From Pelomyxa schiedti (lineage: Eukaryota > Evosea > Pelobiontida > Pelomyxidae), in NCBI GenBank assembly GCA_020536535.1, contig JAHLWZ010000796.1, positions 91,120 to 155,119 of the forward strand: DNA of 64,000 nucleotides, written 5' to 3'. The position numbers and the translations under genes were made by a program. The notes under the pieces were generated by a model that was not told the DNA's origin, searched no databases, and was given only the letters and a program-made list of their open reading frames with translations. Of this stretch, positions 12,401 to 23,880 are shown one piece after another. Within the stretch, counting starts at the first letter, position 1. Each line of letters begins with the position of its first letter.

Positions 12401-15400
12401 CAGATGTATTTGGTACATTCGATCCACAGCAGAGGGATGCCTTCCTTGATTTTACTGTCAGACGGCTGTCCCTAACACAAGGGCCCCCTGGTAGTAAAAT
12501 TTCTACAAGACATTCAATGCTCAACGCTTTTTAGGTACTGGCAAGTCTTATCTTGGTTCCAGGATTGCCTATGCTTTAGCATGTCTTTCAGAACGATCGA
12601 AGAAGTGGGAAGGCCCTATTTTGGTTATGTCCTACAAGAATCATGCACTGGATGAGCTTCTTGTGGACATAAAGCACTTGCTGGATACAAAGTTCCCCCG
12701 CAGCAAAGAGGGAGCGTACAGTATGATAGCCAGACTTGGACGAAGCCCAAAAATGGATGCTGAGGTTTCAAGATTTACCTTAGAAAATCTCTACGCCACT
12801 GTAAGAGCAAATAGAGAGTTACCCATGCCAATCCGGAGTCAGTTTTCTTTTGCTATAGAGGCAGTGAAAAAGGCACTCAAGGAAGTAGAAGCACTAATGA
12901 ATTTATTGACACAGTCACTGCATGGTATGACCCTGATGGATTTCCCAGAATTTGACAAAGCCATACCACCGGAGGAAGAATGGAATGCCCAAATATGGCT
13001 GAATAATACACTTAATTCAATTGAAGCAGATCTGACTCAACGTGAGAGTAACATAAAAGGGGTTAGTGGGGTTGAATTGGAGGCCGAAACAAGAGGTACA
13101 GACCTTGAAGATGAAGAAGATGAAGAACGTAAAGCCGAGGATGAAGAGAGGATGGCAGCTGTAGGCTTAAGTAGCAAGAGGAAAAAACGGCTAAATCAGC
13201 AGCAAACTGGGACAATTTTCAACTTAGCCAACCTGGCTTACCACTATCAAAATATGTTCCCTGACTTCAAGGACACTGAGATCCCTTCACGTCTGCCTCT
13301 GTATGACCCAGTTCCTTTCCTCATAAAGATTCTCCTGATAAGACATGACTACTGTGTTAGTAAAATAAAGGTTGCCTTAAAGGAATATACCTCCTGCCTG
13401 AATAGGGTCCATACCAGTAGTGTGCTTGTTAATGCCTATACTCTGCGCCACAATGACAATGTGGATAAACGAGTTTCAGTAGTTGGTTGCACCATAGTAG
13501 GAGCAGCCATCCACCATGACACAATTGCGGCAATTTCACCATCTGCTCTTATTATTGAAGAAGCTGCTGAAATTGCTGAACCAGCTTTATTGGGCACTCT
13601 ATTCCCTTCTCTGAAGAGGATTATAATGATTGGAGGTGATTTCTTTTCTTAGTAGTCTCAAACCAATTGTTAAAGAATTCTTACCGTAGACCACAAGCAG
13701 CTCAGAGCTACTGTAGAGTGCCATAGTTTGGAAACTTTGAAACACCTCGATGTGAGTGCATTTGAGCGTTTGATAAACAACAATTACCCTGTGGTCACTT
13801 TGCTGACTCAGAATAGAATGCTAGAATCCTTACTCACACCCGTGTTGTTGCATTATAGCAGATTAGAATCCAACTTGGAGAGAGTTTCAAAACTAAAACC
13901 TGAGCCATGGTTGCAAAAACCACTTTTTTGGTGGACACACTCTGAGTTTGAAGACTCGCATAACACCCTTGGTAGAAGTAGGTTAAATTCCTATGAAGCC
14001 AACCGTGCCATAACTTTGATATCTTTCCTGCTGCTACAAGGGACCCCACCCCAGGATATTACATTTCTTACCCCATATGTTGGCCAGGTATCATTCCTCC
14101 TCAAATGAGCATACTGACCACACAAAGCTCATGGAAATGAAAGCTTTGCAAAAGAGGTTTCATGCACTAAACCCCTTGCTCGGATTGAAGGAAGTACAAG
14201 CTCATACAGTTGACGAGTTCCAAGGCACTTTTTCCGTTCCTTGTTTTTTTGGTCTTACACCCCTGAAGGTGACGAGAATAACATCATTATTCTGTCACAA
14301 GTTCGCAGTGCCCCACCTAATTCACCCCCGTCCATAGGATTCTTGCGCCAGGTGAACAGACAAATTGTGGCAACAAGCAGACAAAAGATTGCACTGATAA
14401 TAATTGGAAACCACTCCACGTTCTCCTTTTCACCTGAATGGAAAAGATTAATTGAGTTACTGCAAGCAACTAGCCAGGCAGAAGGTGGCTGTGTATTAAA
14501 AGAGCTTCCCTTGATATGCCCCCGCCACAAGAAAGTCATTCGGCTTGATCAACCACTTCAATCCGTGGGGAACCTGACAGGTTGTGGAGAAGTATGTGGT
14601 GCTAAACTGCCCTGTGGACATTTTTGCAAAGGTAAATGCCATGGTCCTGAAACAAATCATTTCAAGTGCAAGGAGCTTGTGACAGCACAGTTTGAATGTG
14701 GTCATACACGCTCTGTTATGTGTGGAGCGCAACTTAAACAAAAGTGCTATGAAAAAGTACCAGTGTGCCCACCATGTGGGCACAAAACAGTGTGTCTATG
14801 CTACAAAAAAGACAAATACGTATGCTTTTTCCCTTGCACAAAAAAAAACCCCTCCTGTAAGCATCAGTGTTTATTGCGTTGTGGGGTACCATGCAACTCT
14901 CGCTCTTGCAAAATATGTGTCACTACATTGATGGAAAGACTCCTTCCAACAATGCGAAGAAAGATGAACAGGCGCATCAAAAAGGGAAAAGTACCACCCC
15001 AAAAAGAAGGTTCCCTTAATGAAAAAGAGCGGGCAATGCTTCTTGCTTCAATTCATTCCCTGCAACTCGGAACTCCACATTCTCTTACTGATGAGGAATG
15101 GTACTCTCTTCTCGATTCTCTTTCCCCCTCTGATTTCTTTGAACCCCTGGGTCAAGACCATTTCCTTTCCAATGGTGATGGACTCAATGAACTTGAGGCC
15201 TATGAAAAAGTTTGGAAAATAATCACTACACAAATGAATATCCGTATCCCAAGTGCATGGTCAATAACACCCTTATGTCAAGGCTATCTAGCCTTACGTG
15301 AAGCACTTGTGCCTGATGCACTAAAGGAACTAAGAGAAGTATTTAACACCCTCTTACACGTCTCTGAAGACACTGAGGAAGAGGAGTTTGTTGATGACAA

Positions 15401-18337
15401 TTCAAATAAGCCTGAAAGAATATATAAGAAAATTCCACACATTTTGAGCTCCGCCATACGACGCACACATGACGTACTGTTGGATTATATTACTGGCCAA
15501 AACAACATTGCCTCCAAAAGGTATTCACATTACCAAGACTTTGTAACAGAAGACCTTCCCACGCTTGCCCACAAGCTTACATCAAGCCTCCATGCAGACA
15601 ATTTATCATTTCTATCAAAAGAAGCCCTATCCATTGCGCGGAAATGGGGACTTCCTGTGGGGTCTCTAAAGCAAGAGTTTATTCTTCATCCGGAGTTGTG
15701 CCCTCCCCATCTCGAGTTGGAAAAGCGCAGCTTATACATCCCTGAAAACCATGATATGGCGTTCATCACCATAGATATCCGTAGGGCAGGTTTTACCGTA
15801 CTTTCTTTGACTACACCCTCTGTTGTTGCCTACTCTGAAAAGTGGGAGGACTTTGTGGAAAATGTAATTGCACAGCACCAGCAATCGACCCGCGAGACTC
15901 TACTACCAGATGTCATACAACACTTCAAAGCCATGAGGACAGCTCTTCTTGGAAAGCTATGCCATAAAAAAAATGCAATGCTTCAAAGTCACATACTGCG
16001 TTTAATAGCCCGAGCTATTTTGAATTATTGTTCTGCACGAGATTTCCCAGAAGAGGATGTGAAGCACATTAAAACTATCTTCCGCTTCTCTTGTGACGAG
16101 CTGATTATAGTCTGCCAAAAACCAAAAAATAGTTGGAAGACTCTAGAAATTGTGAAAGATAGTATTGCTGAATTCTTCCCTAAAGTCTCAAACATCATTA
16201 AAGTGGAATCAATGAGACTTGCGTGCATTCTCTTCACAGAACACATGGAACAAACACCCCCACCAGAAGAACATGAGCCCGACGAAGATGTGATAAGACC
16301 GGGCCACATTCTTTTGAAAAATAAGTATATTGAGCCCGAGTCAGTTATTGACGAATCGTGGGAGGAACCGCAAGCTGATTGTGTACCAGTTAATCCTGGG
16401 GCGTCATTATCCCAAACTGCACCTGATGAAAAAGTCTCTTTTGTTGACACCCCCACAGGGGATCCCCCTGAGATGCAGCCCATCAATAATGCTGAACCAC
16501 CAAAAAGAAATATTTTCTTTGTCCGTGTTGGCTCCACCAAGGTATTTGATATCAAACAAATACCACAGTGGAATCTCGTTGAAGGACTGTCCATTGTTTA
16601 CCACTTGCGTGAAAATCTTCAAAAAGAAGATTGGCCAAAGAATTGGTTTAATCCAGACACCTCTCTTGAGGTTGAGCTACAAGATAACCTAGAGGAACTC
16701 CCAGACACTCCACCTCCAACAGTTGAGAGCCCTCCAGTAAACTCACCAGTGATAGTTAAAAGCACAAAAGCTCGTCATTTTTTTACTCATAAAACGGCAG
16801 GTACTTGAGAACTTCCTCATAAAAGTAAATCAACCTCATTACAGATGCTAGGACTTTGGTTGCAAGTCTGAAATCAAAAAACGGAAGTATGAGTATTCAA
16901 AAGGACATTGAGTCAAGAACAGATAAACAAGAATATTGTTCTAACATTCTCTCCCAAGTGCTTCCCTTCTCATCGGAGTTGATGCAGAGTATGCCCGACA
17001 AAAAGAAATCAGCCTAACACAAATTAGATCAATTTGCAAATCATGCCTTTCAATTGATTCTCAAAGAGGTTCCGGAAACCTTAATCACGCAAGCCCTCCA
17101 ACAGATCAACGGACACCTAGCAGATATAGCCACCCATACATACGGACATTACTCTTTTAAAACAATTCTTGGGTTAGTTAAGACTTCTGAACAGGTACCT
17201 TCTTCCCCGCAAAAAAGAGGCCAACTACCATTTATCATAGATGCAAGTTATAGCTAGCTCACTGAAAACGCACGTGTCCACCATTTTGTTTTCCACTTGG
17301 GGGTCTGATACCATTTCCTCAATACTCCAAGTCTTCTCTCCTTTCCCTTCTCACTGTCAGTTTATTTTTGATGCACTTAGTTCTCCCATTGTTTGCAAGG
17401 TTGGGACTGCTTTGACTTTCCTTGATTAATTCCACACAGTGTGCTGAAACACTTTCCGGTTGTAACAGCCTTATTGCATGTCTACAATATGGAAATGCTG
17501 AGCAGAAGGTAAATCAATCCAAGAAGTATTTGGCGCTGTACTCAGTGAAATCACCCCAGGAATATCTGTGTACTTCAATTCTGAAGGATTCAGATACAAT
17601 AAAACAATGCCGGAACGGCAAAGAACTTCTTCAGGCCGCCGGCAAATACTCAACATGTTGACATTACTCGTTTTTCCAACAACGTTCTCACAAAAAAACA
17701 AACAGTATATAAATTTACAGACGCAACTGTGCCGCTTCCCACAACTTCAAACTCCCCCCCTATCCTCCCCATATTGGACAAAACAAGCCCAGAAAGACCT
17801 TCTGCCCAGGAATCCCACTCACCACCGCCATCAACCTCAACCTCTCCGACTTCGATTCTACATTCCGCGAGTGAAAACTCATCCTCATCCACATCCTCAT
17901 CATCAACATCCCAGCCGAGCCCACCCCCTACTCCCTTACTGGTACAACCATGTCCGATTCCAATTCCCACAGGCAAACCGGGATTCTCGGAATTGCCCTG
18001 CTCCCCTGCACCAACACCGGCGGCACCCTCGCCCTCATTGCCGCCCACAACAACGCCAATCACTCCCATAATACAAACCAGTGCGCCCCAGCCACTCCAG
18101 ACCACTACTCCCCTCTCTTGTGGGTCAGTTCCCCTCCCATCATCAACATTTAGCACAGTTGCGCCACTCACCTCGACACCAGTGTCGCAATCACCCCCAC
18201 TCCTTCAGTCCTCAAATCTGGCAGTAACACCCTCCAATGTCAACATGCCTTACACATGCCCAAACCCAAATACTACAAACAAAATTGCCATACCTGCACT
18301 ACCAAGAGTCCAAGGGATCCCTCACAAAGGGGAATGA
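9500..18337 (+). CDS. ZNFX1-like SF1 helicase / NFX1 zinc-finger protein with C-terminal Pumilio-like repeats
   Basis: The first approximately 290 codons are disordered and rich in Q, P and S, with a polyQ run at 9826-9850. A ZNFX1-type region follows (SVHNYLETYFRLYRADC, then NLSKYIEPLI). The SF1 helicase core has QGPPGTGKS (split by the intron 12491-12534), the SYKNHALDELL segment, a Walker B-type box IIEEAAEIAEPALLGTLFP and IGGDHKQLRA (split by the intron 13636-13689). It also has AHTVDEFQG. From about 14515 come NFX1-type Cys/His fingers (CGHFCKGKC, CGHTRSVMC, CKHQCLLRCGVPC). The reading frame then crosses a 44-nt intron (about 16801-16844) into PUF-like repeats (NGSMSIQ, ANHAFQLIL, YGHYSFKTIL, WGSDTISSILQ, GCNSLIACLQYGN). 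It ends in an S/P/T-rich tail. Expected role: cytoplasmic RNA surveillance or small-RNA-linked regulation. The helicase part is secure; the fusion is inference from splice phase. Confidence 0.8.
9826..9850 (+). repeat. CAA triplet run encoding polyglutamine
   Basis: A pure CAA run lies in the disordered N-terminus of the ZNFX1-like protein, flanked by further CAG/CAA-rich patches (9772-9783, 9802-9813, 10013-10027). It encodes glutamine and is likely to vary in length between alleles. Confidence 0.8.
12491..12534 (+). other. 44-nt intron interrupting the Walker A codons of the helicase
   Basis: GTAGTAAAAT..TTTTTAG interrupts the glycine codon of GPPGTGKS. Joining the G at 12490 to GT ACT GGC AAG TCT at 12535 restores GPPGTGKS exactly. 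Read through, the frame gives GPPGSK and soon a stop. This fixes the local intron size class at about 44 nt. Confidence 0.9.
16845..17720 (+). other. Pumilio (PUF)-like repeat region
   Basis: Exon pieces here carry at least five PUF-style helical repeats. Each has the small-x-x-hydrophobic-Q pattern of the RNA-facing helix: NGSMSIQKDIE, FANHAFQLIL, YGHYSFKTIL, WGSDTISSIL and SGCNSLIACLQ. Later fragments (VDITRFSNNVLTKKQ) may be a last repeat. PUF domains bind single-stranded RNA, usually 3' UTRs, through one base-recognition triad per repeat. The triads here are divergent, so no target sequence can be predicted. No in-frame ATG precedes repeat 1, which supports a continuation of the upstream helicase gene. 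Confidence 0.65.
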
Positions 18338-18482
18338 GAAAAAAAATGATAATTGAGGAGCCTAATGTGCCTTTTATCATTGTTTCAATACAGAAACAAG
18401 AAACAATTTTTGGGTTGGTTTTTACTGGGTGTGAACTTGCTAAAGAACGTACGATAGGTTCTGTTATTCTCCTAACTTTACT

Positions 18483-20450
18483 TTATTCCTTGGGCCTGGG
18501 TGATGGTGGCTTGGTAGATATCCTCCCCAGGATCCTCTCACAGCTCTTGAGGGATATAACATGGGCTAGTTTCAGACATCAACTACAATAAGGCCTATCC
18601 AAACGAGCTTGTGGGGGTCTAGGCCATTGCCAAAAGCCAGTATTTGGTGCTTTGGGTGCTGGGCCTTGACCTTTGCTATGGTGTTCATGATGCTTTTTTT
18701 ATCAAACTCGGAGCCAAAGCTAGTTGCACACCTGTGGATTATCAGAAGTTGCTGAAAACCACATGTTCTTTTACCGGTCTAATACAGTGACTGGATCACC
18801 TCTGACACAGTGCATGACCTTAAAGTCTTCCCGGCCAACATTGCATACAAGATGCAATAAATTGGATGTTGTGATCTTTGTATAAAGGTAAACGACAGAA
18901 ATAATCAATACAGTATTACCTCCGAATACCGGGTCATTTCCACTCTATAATCTGGAATTTTCATTTTTTCTGCATATAGAAGTAAGGCAATATCAACAGG
19001 GGAGCCAATGACTGTATCTCCCAGTGTTTCAGCATTATTACATAGCACTGAGAGCTAACAAGTGGGGAATTAGAAACAAGGAGTAGGAAGTGTGAAAACC
19101 TGGTTCAAGGTGAACAAGACTGGATACTGATCATCTGTCACCACTGTATTGCCATCCAATAAGGCGACTTTATTATTGCTTCTCTTTAAAAGTTATGATT
19201 GCCGACACCATAATAAATTTACATGGACAACGGAGAGCACATCTGTGTGTGCACAAAGCTTGGATACAGCACTCGAAAGAATTTCATCAGTGGATTTGAC
19301 ATGCACAACATCAGTTTGGAACCGGTCCAGTATAACATCTTTTGGGGTGCCTTGGCCAAAGGAAAGCCATTTGTACATGCAAAAAACTTCAAATATACTT
19401 AATAGACCTACAAACAGTCAAATTTTGGCTTCATAACAAAGAGAAAAATTTGGTACCTGAGAAAAAGAGGTTGCGAAAGGCATACATCACGATGGTTAGC
19501 TTTGTAAAAAAGACTGACAGTATGAGCGCAGCACCAAGGAAAACATGGTATCCCTTGGAGACAGTGGAAATCTTGTTCTGGTTGTTTTTTCGGGTTTTAG
19601 GAGAAAGATTTCTCGATTGGGGTATGAACTTCAAATCTTCTTCGGCTTTGTTGCTTATAGCGGCCTGAAACCTGTAGAACTGTTGCTGAAGCAACATGTA
19701 CTGCAATTCCGCTGCCTGTACCCTCCAGGATGAGAGAGCCTTTCAATATCATGTTGCTCATTACGGGGGTATTTGGGACCGCTGTCAATTTATCTGCACT
19801 TTTTACAACACTGGTCGAGTCACCTGTAAAACAATAAGCAGTCGAAGTGACTTCCAACACTTACCTGTAAAAAGTCCCTCATTTACACGCAAATTTTCGC
19901 AGTCTACAATACGAAAGTCTGCTGGGGCAACAGTTCCAGCCGTGAATTGAACTATGTCACCAACAACAATCTGCTGTTCATTAAGCATGACAATCTTGTC
20001 GTTTCTCTTAACATGGTACCTTTTTGACATTTCGTTATAATTAGGGTGGACATCGTTTGGTTTTAAAGGGCGGATAGTTACAAATCTCGGGATTCGTTGT
20101 GGGGCTTGGGTTGTGACTTGTGGGAAATGAATCGCCATGTCAGTCCGCGTAGTGCAATGTAGGAAAAAAACCCCAACAGCAAGAGCACGTCGAAACCATA
20201 GACAGATATCCCATAAGTCCACGACGTGGAGAGCGCGACCGTGCTCCACCAGGCATCTTCTGCAACCAATTTCTTTTCAAAACTGCCAAGTGCAGGCTCA
20301 TCAAGTGGCTTTCTCCTTTCTTCCTGCAAAAAAAAAAAAGAGTCTCAGATGTCAGCCCAGTTAACATCAGGGAAAAATCGAATAGACCTCAGAGTCAGCC
20401 AATCCCGCGAGGGATGAGTCCAACAGTCTGACTACATCCGGGATCTCCAT
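18483..20450 (-). CDS. divergent, C-terminally shortened P-type ATPase-like protein
   Basis: The start MEIPDVVRLLDSSLAGLADS is joined over an intron with a T-rich acceptor to a membrane region (GISVYGFDVLLLLGFFSYIA). The actuator domain is clear: VVGDIVQFTAGTVAPADFRI, then NEGLFTGDSTSVVK, where the usual TGES is TGDS. A second membrane pair follows (GYHVFLGAALILSVFF). The expected phosphorylation motif DKTGT is not seen. At that place the frame reads ALLDGNTVVTDDQ. An N-domain-like stretch follows (VLCNNAETLGDTVIGSPVD), then LAFGNGLDPHKLVWIGLI. A 41-nt intron leads to SCERILGRISTKPPSPRPKE and a stop that overlaps an AATAAA. The GDGxND hinge and the last membrane spans are absent. It may be a pseudoenzyme, a regulatory fragment or a decaying gene. 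Exon joins in the middle are uncertain. Confidence 0.6.
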
Positions 20451-20771
20451 TGTGGAGAATCTAGCGTGTCGTCGTGACAACAACAGTCCAGTGGCGCTTT
20501 TCATTTTCCAAACAGTGTCGGTTGTTTTTTTTTTAATTTAATTTACTCGGTTCACGGTAGGCTTTTTGATTGATTGGATCTACTGTCTTTCCAACTAATT
20601 TCCCAATTCCTGCTCGGGGAGGTTTGTGACACGTGGCTCCCCTGCCAGTAAAAACCTCCGAGCCCAAGTCCATACTTCAGGTGGTCACTGATCCAGACCC
20701 AAAACATGCAGGCAATATCTGCCATCAAACGAAATTAGAGAAATAAAAGAAGAAAGAAGAGCTTCATAAAC
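20451..20771. promoter_or_regulatory. shared 5' region of the P-type ATPase-like and Pcf11 genes
   Basis: A gap of 321 bases separates two divergent start codons. It holds a T run at about 20525-20535 and an A/G-rich stretch just before the Pcf11 ATG. No gene is visible. Confidence 0.4.
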
Positions 20772-23087
20772 ATGACTACGGGTGTGGACGGCGGATCTGC
20801 GTATAACGTGCAATCACGCCCCGCGGTATGGATCTCGTACTTTGTTGCTGTGGGTTTTTCCTGACCTTTGTCAGGCTCAGCTATCACCTGAGGCCGCGGA
20901 ATATGAAAGCGAACTTGAAGGATTGACGATCAACTCAAAACCGATTATCAATAGTCTGACCATAATTGCTGGTGAGAATATGGATGCCGCACCAGATATT
21001 GTAGCCACAATTGAAAGGCGCATAGAGACCGTATGTCCTTGGTTTTCCATTCCTTTTTTTTTTTTCTTCCACTGACACTTTGCGAAGGCTCCAAGCAACC
21101 AGAAATTGCCTGCGTTGTATTTGTTGGATTCTATCATTAAGAACATTGGAGGAGCATATGTCAACCTATTTGCACGAAACATAGTGAACACGTTCATACG
21201 GACTTTTGTTGGTGTTGATGACAGTACACGAGAGGCCTTGCTTCGTTTACTACGTACTTGGCAACAACAACCAATTTTTCCAATGGCGGCTGTAAGGGCG
21301 ATCGAAGTTGCCTTGCGACTGCCGTCACCTACAGCAGCCCCCGTACCACCTCTCCCTCCAATAGTTCCGGCTGTATCTTCTAGTGGATTTCTTGGTGAGC
21401 ATGGAGGTAAGGCTTTTCTGCAATGGGTTCTTCTAAAAGTCCAACAGGAGTACAGCCAACAAACCCGTCCTTCCAGGTAAATAGTCTAAATATAAATATA
21501 TTTTCTCTTCCTTTAACTTTCTCTTAGTACCTGCCAAGACCAGATCCTCTACCACCCCCAATGCCTCTTCAACAACCCACCCTACTTCCAGCTAATGATG
21601 TACCAATACAATCACAACCGCATTTCACCCCAGACCGATGGCATTATCCTGGGAGGATGGATCAGATTCCACCTCCACAATCACAATTGCAACCACCAAT
21701 GCAGTCCCACTTACTTGCTCGTGTAAGCACCGTCACAAACAGGTTTGAGTGTGTTCATCAGCTCACCGTCATCTTACATCTCCACCACAGGGAAGCACTT
21801 GTCAATGAACTTGCTTTCGATGAGGAATCTTATTCCCGCCAGTCCATGTACCCTGTAATGCAACAACCCCCACCCCAACAACCACCTCCACCTCAGCCAC
21901 AATTCCAAGCACCCCCACCAAATATCGACCCTTATTTGTCCACCCCCCAGCCATTATATTCCCAACCAGCACCTCAATTCGCACCCCAACACCAAGAAAG
22001 ACACCGACCATTCAGACGGCATCCACACGAATATGGCCCTCCAAAGATGCCTCAAAATAGGTCACATGGACCACAGATGTATACACCACCACCACCTAAT
22101 ACACCAGAATGGGCAAACTCTGAGTACACAGACTATCCCCCGCAAACCCACCAGCCGGGTCGAAATGGTCCTCACTTTCCTCAGCAACAACCGTCACGAT
22201 TTCCCCACCCACAGCAGCACCACCCTCCACCTCACCATAGGCCACACCAAAACTACCCTCCTCCATCACAAAATGTGCCTGCACACACGCAGTATGTACA
22301 ATGCATAAAGTGAGTCCATTAGTAATTATTCTGCAGACAACACAGTGCAGTTGTAGAGGCATTGTATAGGGGAATAGGTTATGGGGGATTTGCAGCACAA
22401 TGCACAGTATAGCCTTCATTCTCCCTTTTCATTCTGACTCTACTGCAGACTTGTGGGCTCCGGTTCACAACGGCAGAGATTTTAAATCAACACATGGACT
22501 GGCACTTTGCGTGGAATAAACGGGACAAGCAAAGGGCTCATCATGCACTATCTCGCTCTTGGTTTCCGTCTGCCTTTGATTGGGCTCGCTCTCGTGCTGA
22601 ATGTATTGCCTTGGTTTGTTTAACCTCAGTCACCATAATCTAGCCCCTCTGTGCCCTGACACCAGTCCAGCCGACCAGAGGGTAGTATCAACAAGCACTG
22701 GTGTTAGTACTGTCATTCCAAGTGGAGAGGCTGTGAATTTAACGGTTAGACTGCCCCAACAGAATTGCAAGACTGGCGGCACAATTGCCCCACTAGCAGA
22801 AGTGGAACCAGCCGAGCCAATTTTTGAAGTGGTCGCAGATGACCGCCAACCGAACTGTAGTTACTGCAATGAACTATTTGTAACAAAGTATAATCATGAA
22901 AAGGAAGAATGGATGTTGCAGTGTGTGCTGAAACCCCCTCCCTTCTTGGTTAACTTGCTCTAGAAACGCTGTCATTGACCCAAGTACCAATAAAATTGTA
23001 CACGTGAAGTGCTTGAATGCTGCAATGTCTGGTGAGCCCTTTTGTTAACTTCACTTTCCTCACATAGTTCCCAGGCAACATCAATAA
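20772..23087 (+). CDS. PCF11: Pcf11-like mRNA 3'-end processing factor
   Basis: Exon 1 encodes MTTGVDGGSAYNVQSRPA. After a 49-nt intron comes the CTD-interacting domain (PEAAEYESELEGLTINSKPI, then KLPALYLLDSIIKNIGGAYV and TFVGVDDSTREALLRLLRTW), which binds the phosphorylated RNA polymerase II tail. A long P/Q/H-rich linker follows (21540-22310). The C-terminal part has the Pcf11 zinc regions: CGLRFTTAEILNQHMDWHFA, then SRSWFPSAFDW, then CSYCNELFVTKYNHEKEEWM and a final HVKC. These are the parts that contact the cleavage factor partner Clp1 and pre-mRNA in other eukaryotes. The stop overlaps CAATAAATA, a possible polyadenylation signal. The donor site before CGLRF was not settled. Confidence 0.88.
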
Positions 23088-23880
23088 ATACATTTCTGCT
23101 GATATTTCTTCCGCTTTGAATGCCGATACAAATAATGTAAACCACGTTAACATTAAACTCAGGGTTTTCCCTTCAACAATTAAATGTTATAAAACAACCC
23201 ACACTTTGCAAAGACATCGTTAGATTCATATGCCTTATCTTAAAAAAAACTACAAAACAAAAAAAGGGTGAACTACATTATTCTGAGCCTGACCCCAAGA
23301 GACCACGTACTGCTTATGATTTTATGAACCAAGCAATACTTGAAACACCCATAACCAACAAAGCAATGGATGCAAATATAACTTGCCCTCAAATCACACC
23401 AACACTAGCAAACTCACACTGAGTTCCCCTTCTATGTGGAGGTGGTATGGTTCCGAGCCATGACCGTAGCAGCTCTTGGTTCGTTTCTTTTTTGTTTTAT
23501 TTCGTGTTTCTTCACTTCTTGGCAAAAAATGGAGCCAAAATAAAACAAACTATTTTTTTTTCCGTTTTCTTTTAGAAAATAAGTGAAATGGTTGGGGAGA
23601 TGTATTCTCGTAGTTCCAATACTCCCATTATCTTCTGTGGGTTTGGTTGGTTGCTGGAGATTCAATTATACCTTGCTGCGTTTGTGAAATGCAATCCTTG
23701 TGTCCAAGTAAGTACGGTACTGCCGAACCGTGTATTTCTGATGCACGATAACGAACCCGGGAGCCTGAGCTCTGTGGTTTGATGTGGTTGACTTTCTAAA
23801 ACCCGGCGGCAACGCAGTTGTTGCAACAAAGAAAATTTTTTGAAATGGAATTAGCATAGGAGCTATGGGTCAGTGCGTTT
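23088..23880. other. AT-rich intergenic stretch between convergent genes
   Basis: No gene is supported in these approximately 790 bases between the end of Pcf11 and the end of the ankyrin gene. There are short frames on both strands, A/T runs (23241-23265 and 23550-23580) and a probable 3' UTR at each side. A 50-codon open stretch at 23070-23220 is in a different frame from the Pcf11 end and is probably chance. Confidence 0.5.

Noticed and set aside
17729-18171. long frames on both strands in the S/P/T-rich region
   Set aside because: The plus frame continues the PUF-containing gene. The minus frame (G/V/E-rich) and the other plus frame (H/P-rich) are shadows of repeats of CC-rich codons.
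18330-18591. plus-strand frame after the ZNFX1-PUF stop, reading KQETIFGLVFTGCELAKERT
   Set aside because: It looks protein-like, and an 80-nt intron could attach it to the PUF tail, but its last part is antisense to the inferred end of the P-type ATPase-like gene and nothing decides between them. Left uncalled.
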